Shown here piece after piece: positions 42,325-50,001 of a stretch of DNA of 64,000 nucleotides (within the stretch, counting starts at the first letter, position 1; each line of letters opens with the position of its first letter). The stretch covers positions 36,100-100,099 of the forward strand of contig CAJTFX010000017.1 of NCBI GenBank assembly GCA_910575555.1, read 5' to 3'. The notes under the pieces were generated by a model. That model saw nothing but the letters and a program-made list of their open reading frames with translations, was not told the origin of the DNA and searched no databases. Source of the DNA: Lachnospiraceae bacterium (GTDB lineage Bacteria > Bacillota > Clostridia > Lachnospirales > Lachnospiraceae). The position numbers and the translations under genes were made by a program.

Positions 42325-44550
42325 ATGATTACTTATCATGAAAAAAGCAAAACATTTCATCTGTACAATGATACTGTCAGCTATATTATGACGATTCTGT
42401 CAAACGGCCACATGGGCCAGCTTTATTTTGGAAAAAAAATCCACGATAAAGAGGATTTTTCCTACCTGCTGGAAACCTGTGAACGGCCCATGACTTCTTA
42501 TCTCTATGAAACTGACAGAAGATTTTCCTTAGAACATATCCGCCAGGAATACCCGGTATTCGGCTCAACGGATTACCGGCAGCCCGCTGTGGATATCCGC
42601 CAGGAAAATGGAAGCAGGATTCTGGATTTTCAGTATCAGAGCCATACCATCACAGAAGGGAAGCCCGCATTAGAAGGGCTTCCGGCAACCTATACAGAAT
42701 CCGGCGATGAAGCGCAAACCCTTACCCTGATTCTGAAAGACCCGGTTACCGGCGTCTGCGCAGAGCTTTTGTACACCATATTCCGCCAGGGAGGAATCCT
42801 TACCCGCAGCGTCCGTCTCTGCAACCAGGGGAACGTCCCGGTGCAATTAGAGCGGGCCATGAGCCTTTCTCTGGATCTGCCGGATCGGGACTATCAATGG
42901 CTGCAGCTTTCCGGATGCTGGGCAAGAGAATGCCATATCCGCAAAAGAAACCTGGAACCAGGCATTGTGTCCATTGGAAGCATGCGGGGCAACTCCTCCC
43001 ACGAGCACAACCCTTTCCTGGTATTAAAACGGGAAAACACAGACGAATACCAGGGGGAAGCCATTGGATTTTCTCTGATTTACAGCGGTAATTTCCGCAT
43101 TCAGACAGAAGTGGACGCTCACGAAACGCTCCGTGTCCTGGCCGGAATCGATCCGGAAACCTTTTCATGGAAATTAGACTGCGGCGAAAGCTTCCAGACG
43201 CCGGAAGCCGTTATGGTTTACACCGATCAGGGATTGAACCACATGAGCCAGACTTTCCACAAACTGTATCAGAAACGCCTGGCAAGAGGCTGCTGGAGAG
43301 ACAGAGTACGGCCCATCTTAAACAACAACTGGGAAGCTACTTATTTTGATTTTACCGAAGAACGTCTGGTGGAAATTGCCGCCAAAGCCAAAGAATGCGG
43401 CGTGGAGCTTTTTGTTTTGGACGATGGATGGTTCGGCGCCCGCAGCAGCGACAGAGCAGGACTTGGAGACTGGATCGCCAATCCGGCCCGCCTGCCCCGG
43501 GGAATTAAAGGGCTTTCTGAGAGAATTGAAGCACTGGGATTAAAATTCGGCCTTTGGTTTGAGCCGGAAATGGTCAACAAAGATTCTGATTTTTACAGAG
43601 CCCACCCGGACTGGATTATTTCAACGCCAAAGCGGTCCGCCTCCCACGGACGTTACCAGTATGTACTGGATTTTTCCAGAAAAGAAGTTGTGGACGCTAT
43701 TTATCAGCAGATGTCCAAAATTCTGCGGGAGTCGAAAATCTCCTATATCAAATGGGATATGAACCGCAGCATTACCGAATGCTATTCCAGAGTTTTGCCG
43801 CCGGACCGCCAGGGAGAAGTGTATCATCGGTATATTCTGGGCGTGTATGACCTGTATGAACGGCTGATCCGGGAATTTCCGGAAGTGTTGTTTGAATCCT
43901 GCTCCAGCGGCGGCGGAAGATTCGATCCCGGTATGCTGTATTATGCCCCTCAGGGCTGGGCCAGTGATAACAGCGACGCCGTGGAGCGGCTGAAAATACA
44001 GTACGGAACCTCCATGTGCTATCCCATCAGCAGCATAGGCGCTCACGTATCTGTCACGCCCAACCACCAGGTGTTCCGCAACACGCCCCTGCATACAAGA
44101 GCAAATGTGGCTTATTTCGGCACCTTCGGTTATGAACTGGATCTCAATAAATTAACAGAAGAAGAACTGGTAAAAGTAAAAGAGCAGATTGCCTTTATGA
44201 AACAGTACCGGGAAACGCTGCAGTTCGGAACCTTCTACCGCCTGAAAAGTCCTTTTGAGGGAAATGAAACGGTATGGATGGCCGTCAGCCAGGATCAGAA
44301 AACTGCGTTGGTGGGATGGTACCGGACGCTGAACTGCGTCAATGCTTCCTATACCCGGGTGCGTCTGGATGGATTGAACCCCGAGTATTGTTACCGGAAT
44401 AAAAACACCGGACTGTGCCACTACGGCGACGAGCTGATGCATGCAGGGCTGATTACCAGTGACGATACCGCAGGCCAGGTTCCGTCAGACGCCCTGCCTC
44501 CCAGCGATTTTGAATCCAGAATCTATATACTGGAGGTGGAAGAATCTTGA
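42325..44550 (+). CDS. GH36 alpha-galactosidase
   Basis: A 741-aa glycosidase that removes alpha-1,6-galactose from melibiose, raffinose and similar sugars. The N-terminal beta-sandwich is followed by the catalytic barrel with LFVLDDGWFGARSSDRAGLG, FGLWFEPEMVN, the nucleophile Asp in SYIKWDMNRSITE, the FESCSSGGGRFDPG loop and the acid/base Asp in WASDNSDAVERLKIQYG. There is no signal peptide, so it works in the cytoplasm after uptake. ATG at 42325 has AAAGGAGG upstream. The length is typical of the Firmicute GH36 type. Confidence 0.95.
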   Translation: MITYHEKSKTFHLYNDTVSYIMTILSNGHMGQLYFGKKIHDKEDFSYLLETCERPMTSYLYETDRRFSLEHIRQEYPVFGSTDYRQPAVDIRQENGSRILDFQYQSHTITEGKPALEGLPATYTESGDEAQTLTLILKDPVTGVCAELLYTIFRQGGILTRSVRLCNQGNVPVQLERAMSLSLDLPDRDYQWLQLSGCWARECHIRKRNLEPGIVSIGSMRGNSSHEHNPFLVLKRENTDEYQGEAIGFSLIYSGNFRIQTEVDAHETLRVLAGIDPETFSWKLDCGESFQTPEAVMVYTDQGLNHMSQTFHKLYQKRLARGCWRDRVRPILNNNWEATYFDFTEERLVEIAAKAKECGVELFVLDDGWFGARSSDRAGLGDWIANPARLPRGIKGLSERIEALGLKFGLWFEPEMVNKDSDFYRAHPDWIISTPKRSASHGRYQYVLDFSRKEVVDAIYQQMSKILRESKISYIKWDMNRSITECYSRVLPPDRQGEVYHRYILGVYDLYERLIREFPEVLFESCSSGGGRFDPGMLYYAPQGWASDNSDAVERLKIQYGTSMCYPISSIGAHVSVTPNHQVFRNTPLHTRANVAYFGTFGYELDLNKLTEEELVKVKEQIAFMKQYRETLQFGTFYRLKSPFEGNETVWMAVSQDQKTALVGWYRTLNCVNASYTRVRLDGLNPEYCYRNKNTGLCHYGDELMHAGLITSDDTAGQVPSDALPPSDFESRIYILEVEES

Positions 44551-45191
44551 CCCGCGAAAAAAAATATTCGCCTGCCCGGATTCTGATGATGCTTGTGGGA
44601 ATCCTGTTAATCGGCATGTGCGTGGCCTCCTATCGAATGAGCGGATTCGGGGTAGACCCCTTTTCCTGTATGAACCTGGGCGTCAGCGGATTTGTGGGCA
44701 TGTCTTTTGGCACCTGGCAGCTGATTGTAAATGCCGCTCTGCTTGTGGTTGTGTGGTTTACCGTACGAAGCTGCATTGGGCTCGGTACGATTGTCAATAT
44801 GGTTTTTGTGGGATACACAGCAGATTTTCTCTGTTGGCTGTTCTTAGATCAGTTTGGGCTTCATGTGACAATGCCTCTGCGCATTTTCCTGTTGGCCCTG
44901 GGCACGTTGTTTGCCTCCCTTGGATGTGCATGCTATATGTCGGCGGAAATGGGAATCGCCCCCTATGACAGCGTAGCGTTTATTGTCACAAAATATACGA
45001 AGGACAAAGTTTCTTTCCGAATGGCAAGAGTGCTTTCTGATTTGATTGTGATTGTAATAGGAATTACTTTCTGCCTTTTGGCAAAGAATAGTCTCTGGGA
45101 GATTGTGGGCCTGGGGACAATTGTCAATGCCTGCTGTAATGGTCCGCTGATACAGTTTTTCCGGGAGAAATTTGAAAAATTATTGAAATAG
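44547..45191 (+). CDS. YczE/YitT-like membrane protein
   Basis: A 214-aa protein with about five membrane segments (ILMMLVGILLIGMCVASYRM, WQLIVNAALLVVVWFTV, and others) and the GLGTIVNMVFVGYTADF and GLGTIVNACCNGPLIQFF repeats seen in YczE-type proteins. The role is unknown; transport or membrane regulation has been suggested for relatives. TTG at 44547 is the start; it overlaps the alpha-galactosidase stop and has TGGAGGTGG upstream, so translation is coupled. Confidence 0.85.
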   Translation: MTREKKYSPARILMMLVGILLIGMCVASYRMSGFGVDPFSCMNLGVSGFVGMSFGTWQLIVNAALLVVVWFTVRSCIGLGTIVNMVFVGYTADFLCWLFLDQFGLHVTMPLRIFLLALGTLFASLGCACYMSAEMGIAPYDSVAFIVTKYTKDKVSFRMARVLSDLIVIVIGITFCLLAKNSLWEIVGLGTIVNACCNGPLIQFFREKFEKLLK

Positions 45192-45200
45192 ACGGCAAAA

Positions 45201-45478
45201 TTCCTCACACAAACTGATGATATTTGGGTACGGACGGTATTGCAGGCAGGCGTTCCCTCACACAAACTAATGATATTTAGGTACGGACGGTAATGTAGGC
45301 AGGCGTTCCCTCACACAAACTGGGCAGCGTTTCGGCGAACTAACTGCTAACGGAAACTAAGAAAGTCAGGAAAACCTTCCTTTCTAAGTCTCCGTAAGCA
45401 GTGGATTTCGCCTCCACTAAGGACGCCCATGAACTGTTTGCTTAGAGGGAACGCCTGCCTGCATTTCCTGTGTACCGA
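45201..45478 (-). repeat. Palindromic structured element, copy 1, with duplicated left arm
   Basis: Outer ends are GGTACGGACGGTA on the left and TTTCCTGTGTACCGAAATA on the right. The left arm GTAGGCAGGCGTTCCCTC (45295-45312) pairs with GAGGGAACGCCTGCCTGC (45445-45462). A tandem 53-base copy of the left end (about 45201-45254) gives a second left arm (45242-45259) that pairs perfectly with the same right arm. The core (45313-45444) has nested pairs GGCGAA/TTCGCC and ACTGC/GCAGT. It is the inverse orientation of copy 2. Confidence 0.85.
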
Positions 45479-45624
45479 AATATGATAGGTTATTTGCGGG
45501 AGTATACCAGCTGACTGAGAGGTACATTGTTTTTCTTCCTGAATCGGGCGCACGTTATAATGTTTATTAAACAAACTTTAAATCATCTTTCAAACGCACA
45601 CTGGAATTACAGCAAATAACTGTA

Positions 45625-45830
45625 TTTCGATACACAGGAACAGCAGGATTGCCCTTTCGCTAAGCAAACAGTTCATGGGCGTTTTTCGTGGCGGCGAAAT
45701 CCACTGCTTACGGAGACTTAGGAAGGAAGGCTCTCCTGACTTCCTTAGCCGAAGTTGGCAGTTAGTTCGCCAAAACGCTGCCCAGTTTGCGTGTGAAAGG
45801 GCAATCCTGCTGTTCCGTCCGTATCCAAAT
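45625..45830 (+). repeat. Palindromic structured element, copy 2
   Basis: Ends are TTTCGATACACAGGAA and TTCCGTCCGTATCCAAAT. Arms GGAACAGCAGGATTGCCC (45637 on) and GGGCAATCCTGCTGTTCC (to 45816) form a 22-base perfect inverted repeat (45637-45658 with 45795-45816). The core between them is about 80 percent like the reverse complement of the core of copy 1, including TAAGTCTCCGTAAGCAGTGG, but the arms differ. No open frame is seen; it is probably mobile or structured non-coding DNA. Confidence 0.85.
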
Positions 45831-45919
45831 TGAATATATTCCTCCCAATATTAGTATGCTATAATAAATCCACCTGACAATTTTATTTTTGCAGAGATAA
45901 CATAAAACAGGAGGTCATT

Positions 45920-46939
45920 ATGCCCGGGTTTACCACACACTATTTATTTGGAGTTAACGCATACAAAAGATTACAGCCCACACACTTGAAAAAAATCATT
46001 CAACAGGAACACAAAGCTTACAGTTTAGGACTGCAGGGCCCTGATCTGTTTTTCTATTTTCTGCCTTCTTACACAATTCACAAGAACAATATCGGTTCTG
46101 TGGCACACACGGAAAAAACCAATGAATTCCTCCGTCATCTGTTAAACAGCCTGACACTGTTTCCAACCCGCAAGGAACAGGAGATTGCAGAGGCTTACAT
46201 TGCAGGTTTTTTCGGACATTACATTCTGGATACCCACTGCCATCCCTATGTTTACTGGAAAACAGAATTCAGTGAAAAAACCAATGAATATCACGGCCGG
46301 CATATAGCCCTGGAAACGGAAATTGACGCCAGGCTGCTGAAGTTTTACCGGCAAGTTCTCCCTTCCGCTTTCCGGCAAAATACCACCATAAAGTTAAACC
46401 GTCTGCAGAAGCGCACCATTACCCGGATTCTGCACTATGTATATGCCAGAACTTATCCGGAGCTTGGCATTCTGCCCCTTACCATACGGACTTCTATTTT
46501 CTCCATTCAGGCCGGGACAAAATTCCTGCATGATCCCTCCGGAGCAAAGAAGAAATTCCTCAGTTTTCTGGAAAAACGGTTCTTAGGACACACACTGTTA
46601 TCCACATTAATTCCCGGCATAAGCCTGACTGTCCACAGTGACCCCCTGAACCTGGGCCATAAAGCGTGGAAAAATCCCTGGGATCACACCCTGGTTTCCA
46701 CAGATTCTTTTTTTGATTTGATGCGGACTGCCCAAAAAAGATATCTGCATATTCTGGAAGAACTGAACTGTCTGCTTTCTGAGCAAAAAGAAAGCTCCGC
46801 CAAAGACAGGGCTTCCTTAAACCGAAGCTGTTTTTCAAATTCCAAAACAGAAACCAGGCAAAATAACTGGGAACATCTGTTAGAACAACTTGGAAACCTG
46901 TCCTATCACAGCGGACTGGATGCGGGGATTCCCAGTTAA
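45920..46939 (+). CDS. Zinc-dependent phospholipase C-family protein
   Basis: A 339-aa protein with the family pattern: FTTHYLFGVNAYKRLQ, GLQGPDLFFYFLPSY, FFGHYILDTHCHPYVYWK and the spaced His/Asp metal ligands. There is no signal peptide, unlike secreted clostridial phospholipase C; this cytoplasmic type is common in Lachnospiraceae and its substrate is unknown. ATG at 45920 follows ACAGGAGG. It stands alone. Confidence 0.82.
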   Translation: MPGFTTHYLFGVNAYKRLQPTHLKKIIQQEHKAYSLGLQGPDLFFYFLPSYTIHKNNIGSVAHTEKTNEFLRHLLNSLTLFPTRKEQEIAEAYIAGFFGHYILDTHCHPYVYWKTEFSEKTNEYHGRHIALETEIDARLLKFYRQVLPSAFRQNTTIKLNRLQKRTITRILHYVYARTYPELGILPLTIRTSIFSIQAGTKFLHDPSGAKKKFLSFLEKRFLGHTLLSTLIPGISLTVHSDPLNLGHKAWKNPWDHTLVSTDSFFDLMRTAQKRYLHILEELNCLLSEQKESSAKDRASLNRSCFSNSKTETRQNNWEHLLEQLGNLSYHSGLDAGIPS

Positions 46940-47021
46940 CTGTTTTACAAATTTTATTTCTCATTGAAGTGAAACCAGATGCAGTTCGAATTATAAAGTC
47001 TTTTAACAAAGAGATAGAAGA

Positions 47022-47107
47022 ATGTCAAATCAGTTGCTGTTTTGGCTGGTGTAGCCTGCCACTACATCATCAAATGGTTAGACAGTGACGACGAGAGCAA
47101 CAGCTAA
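47022..47107 (+). pseudogene. Possible remnant of a tiny membrane peptide gene
   Basis: One frame gives VKSVAVLAGVACHYIIKWLD followed by SDDESNS and TAA at 47105-47107, like a short membrane-spanning peptide family seen in Firmicutes. An ATG at 47022 is in another frame that soon stops. No start lies in the right frame except TTG at 47042. It looks like a degraded copy. A small hairpin TAGTGG/CCACTA (47110-47130) follows. The rest of 46940-47303 has only the terminator below. Confidence 0.35.
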
Positions 47108-47142
47108 CCTAGTGGGCGCTTTGCCACTATAAAAGAAAAGAA

Positions 47143-47180
47143 GAATCCCTGAACTGTGCGGCAACACGGTTCAGGGATTC
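47143..47180. terminator. Perfect 12-bp hairpin, likely terminator
   Basis: GAATCCCTGAAC (47143-47154) and GTTCAGGGATTC (47169-47180) form a perfect stem with inner pairing (GTG/CAC). The sequence after it on the plus strand is ATTCTTCG rather than a T run, so termination is moderately supported; the A-rich stretch before it gives a T run on the minus strand (AAAAGAAAAGAA read in reverse). Confidence 0.6.
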
Positions 47181-47303
47181 ATTCTTCGTCCGCATGGACT
47201 TGCGATTTCTTTTTGCCTACTGGCATTATAGCATATGCAAATTTTAATTGCAAGATGCATTACCTATACTGAATAGCAGAATTATTACCCGGTAAATGCC
47301 GCG

Positions 47304-48239
47304 CTAAATTCCGAAAAATTCTTTGATCTGTCCCAGGATTGTACGCATCAGTCTGATTCTTGCTTCCAGGCTTGCCCAGGCAATGTGGGGCGTAATCAGC
47401 AAACGGTCGCTGTCTTTCATATTTTTCAGAGGATTGTCAGGGCTCATAGGCTCCGCGCAGAGAACGTCGAGAGCGGCTCCCCGGATTTCCCCTGCGTTCA
47501 ATGCATCTGCCAGATCCTGCTCTGATACAATGGGACCCCTGCCCAGATTCAAGAAAATTGCAGATTTCTTCATCCTTTCAAATGCCTTTTTATCCATCAG
47601 GTTCTCTGTCTCAGGAGTCAGCGGCGCATGAACGGATACAATATCGGAGGTTTCCAGCAATTCTTCAAAACTTACCCTTCGGTAATCCGGCTGATTGTTC
47701 TTCCCGGTGGTGGAATAATAAATCACATTGCATCCGAACATTTTAGCCGTTTCCGCCACCCGTTTGCCAATGGCGCCCATTCCGATAATTCCCCAGGTTT
47801 TTCCGTCAATCTCTGAAAATTTCTTGTCAAAATGAGTAAACAGGCAGTCAGCTACATATTTTTCAGATTTCACATATTCATCGTAATAGGGCAGATGCTC
47901 CACCAGATAAAACAGCATGGCAAACGTATGCTGAAGCACAGATTCCGTGGAATACCCGGCCACATTGCGCCATGCAATTCCCCGTTCATCCAGATAATCC
48001 TTGTCCAGATTATTGGTTCCTGTGGCTGTCACGCAGACCAGCTTCAGATTCTTTGCTTCTCCGATGCTTTTCTCATTAATAGGAACTTTGTTCAAAATAA
48101 TAACGTCCGCATCCCGGGTACGCTCTCTGGCCTGCTCCGGTGTGGAAAAATCATATTTTACCATTTCTCCCAATGCTTCAAACCCGGATAAATCAATGTC
48201 GTCCCCAATGGTCTTTGCATCTAAAAATACTAATTTCAT
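47304..48239 (-). CDS. D-2-hydroxyacid dehydrogenase
   Basis: A 311-aa NAD-dependent enzyme. The Rossmann motif is TWGIIGMGAIGKRVAETAKM, followed by the catalytic Arg in SDIVSVHAPLTPETENLM and IFLNLGRGPIVSEQDLADAL, then Glu and His in LITPHIAWASLEAR. Substrates of this group include hydroxypyruvate, glyoxylate and 2-oxo acids; the exact one is uncertain. Its ATG overlaps the stop of the upstream phosphatase gene (four bases), and a third gene is coupled in the same way. Confidence 0.9.
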   Translation of the reverse strand: MKLVFLDAKTIGDDIDLSGFEALGEMVKYDFSTPEQARERTRDADVIILNKVPINEKSIGEAKNLKLVCVTATGTNNLDKDYLDERGIAWRNVAGYSTESVLQHTFAMLFYLVEHLPYYDEYVKSEKYVADCLFTHFDKKFSEIDGKTWGIIGMGAIGKRVAETAKMFGCNVIYYSTTGKNNQPDYRRVSFEELLETSDIVSVHAPLTPETENLMDKKAFERMKKSAIFLNLGRGPIVSEQDLADALNAGEIRGAALDVLCAEPMSPDNPLKNMKDSDRLLITPHIAWASLEARIRLMRTILGQIKEFFGI

Positions 48240-48925
48240 ACAATTTCCTCCTCTATCATTAACCTGATCGTTTTTTTATCATATTCCGCCCTTTCGCCGC
48301 CGGAAGCAGTTCTCTTTGGAGCTTCTCCGGAGTTTTTTTCCCTTATATGGGCGGCTTCTTCCTGATATTCCGGGAACTCTCCTTCTTTTGCAGTGCAGAT
48401 ATAACCGCATCCGTTTCCCACCTGATATTCAAAATACCCTTTACGGGGGTATCCAAACGCTTCCAGAATTGCCATAATCGTTCCCCCATGGGCCACCAGG
48501 GCCACATGCTCCCAACGATTTTTACGTGCCTCCCTGATGCATCTTCGAAAAGCCTCTCTGCAGCGGAATTTAAAATCTTCCGGCTGCTCTCCGCCCGGAA
48601 ATCCAATGGTTCCCCCGCTGTCAATGTATTTTTGATAATCCGCGTTTCCGCTTAATTCCTGATAATTTTTATATTCAAATTCTCCGAAATCCATTTCCCG
48701 GAACTCTTCTATGAACTTTGTCCTGTTTTTCCCAAAAACAAGCTCCGCCGTCTGCCGGCATCTTAAGTAAGGGCTTGCAAACACTGCGTCCATCACCGGA
48801 AAATCCCGGCTTTTTTGCCTTAGCCGCTCCTTTTCCGCTTCTAATATTCCCTCGTCCGTGCACCCCAGATAACGGTGCTCCCGGTTGCCCTGAGTGGCTC
48901 CATGGCGGATAAAATACAGCTTCAT
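48236..48925 (-). CDS. Histidine phosphatase-family protein (phosphoglycerate-mutase-like)
   Basis: A 229-aa protein starting KLYFIRHGATQGNREHRYLG, with the catalytic His in RHG. Later motifs are ASPYLRCRQTAELVFG, MDFGEFEYKNYQEL and the second His in VALVAHGGTIMAIL. It is a single-domain phosphatase of the GpmB/CobC type; its substrate is unknown. It is coupled to the dehydrogenase and to the DUF89 protein. Together these suggest a small metabolite-repair or detoxification operon (inference). Confidence 0.88.
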   Translation of the reverse strand: MKLYFIRHGATQGNREHRYLGCTDEGILEAEKERLRQKSRDFPVMDAVFASPYLRCRQTAELVFGKNRTKFIEEFREMDFGEFEYKNYQELSGNADYQKYIDSGGTIGFPGGEQPEDFKFRCREAFRRCIREARKNRWEHVALVAHGGTIMAILEAFGYPRKGYFEYQVGNGCGYICTAKEGEFPEYQEEAAHIREKNSGEAPKRTASGGERAEYDKKTIRLMIEEEIV

Positions 48926-49791
48926 AAGGATACCCTTTTTTCATTAATCAGCATTCCCTGAAACCGCTCCACACCAAACTGTTTGGAAAAATGCTGACAT
49001 TTGCACAAAAAGAGATAATATATATTTTTCCCGCACCCATGCAGAGATTCAAAATTTCCCTGCCCTTTGGCAAGTATTAAATCGGCGGCGTCCAGAATTT
49101 TTTTCCCTTCCTCCGTCAGTTTGTCATATATCACGCCCTGAATAGAACTGTTATTGGTAATCACAGGCACTTCCTCTGTAATTCCAACCTCAGCATCTTC
49201 CAGGGTTGCGTCATTGATGGCTTCCCCGCCCCGGACCATAGCTGTGATATGTAACTCTGGATACGTTTTCTTTAACTGGCGGAGCACGATTTTGTCCAGC
49301 ACAATTTCCCCGCAGTTATCCATAATATATACCAGGTCAGAAGCCTTCCCAAGCTCCCGGCACAGATGATTGTACTCCGTTTCATCCAAATAGTCGTTCT
49401 CCCTGCGAAACAATTTCAGAAATTCTTCCTTCGTCACATGTTCAACGGCAGAAAAATCAATGTAATTGCCAATCCGCGCAAAACGGATGGCCTCTTTTAA
49501 GGTATCCCGGCTTTTTTGGATTTCCTGCTCCAATTCCGGTTCCATCTGAAGCAGAAGATGGTTAAATTCCTGCTTCATCTGAGCAATTTTCTCATCTTTG
49601 CCATAATATTTTTCCCGCAGTTCTGTCAGCAGAGCGCTCATCCAGGGGGCATTGTGCTCCGGCCTGCTGTTTCCAAGCAATGCCATTACTTCCCGCATAA
49701 AAGCCGTTTTTTTCTCTTCATCTTTAAAATTCTCAATCAGACGTTCCTGCTGATTCACCAGGCAGCACATGCATTTTGAATATAACAGCAT
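48922..49791 (-). CDS. DUF89 / ARMT1-like damage-control phosphatase
   Basis: A 289-aa protein with a helical N terminus holding CMCCLVNQQERLIENF and the metal-site motifs YIMDNCGEIVLDKIVLRQL, MVRGGEAINDATLEDAEVG and LILAKGQGNFESLHG. DUF89 proteins are metal-dependent phosphatases that remove abnormal or excess sugar phosphates. It is first in a three-gene operon with the phosphatase and dehydrogenase. The N-terminal CxxC pattern is typical of the bacterial branch. Confidence 0.85.
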   Translation of the reverse strand: MLLYSKCMCCLVNQQERLIENFKDEEKKTAFMREVMALLGNSRPEHNAPWMSALLTELREKYYGKDEKIAQMKQEFNHLLLQMEPELEQEIQKSRDTLKEAIRFARIGNYIDFSAVEHVTKEEFLKLFRRENDYLDETEYNHLCRELGKASDLVYIMDNCGEIVLDKIVLRQLKKTYPELHITAMVRGGEAINDATLEDAEVGITEEVPVITNNSSIQGVIYDKLTEEGKKILDAADLILAKGQGNFESLHGCGKNIYYLFLCKCQHFSKQFGVERFQGMLINEKRVSL

Positions 49792-50001
49792 TGGTTGTCC
49801 TCCTTATCCTTATAAATGGCCTGCTGCAATTATTATACGATAAAGCAGTTTTTTAATCAATCCATTTATGGCTTATAAACCAGTTCCCCGCCCAGGTTCC
49901 TGCTTTCCTCCCTCCCCAGGGGGAAAAATCATACCCACAAAGCCTTCCTTTCCATTAACGTTATAAATTCCGTAATATCCGCCGGCTTTTGCTTAGTGCC
50001 A

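Noticed and set aside
45201..45830. CRISPR array
   Set aside because: Repeats are long inverted elements with cores, not short direct repeats with regular spacers, and there are no cas genes.
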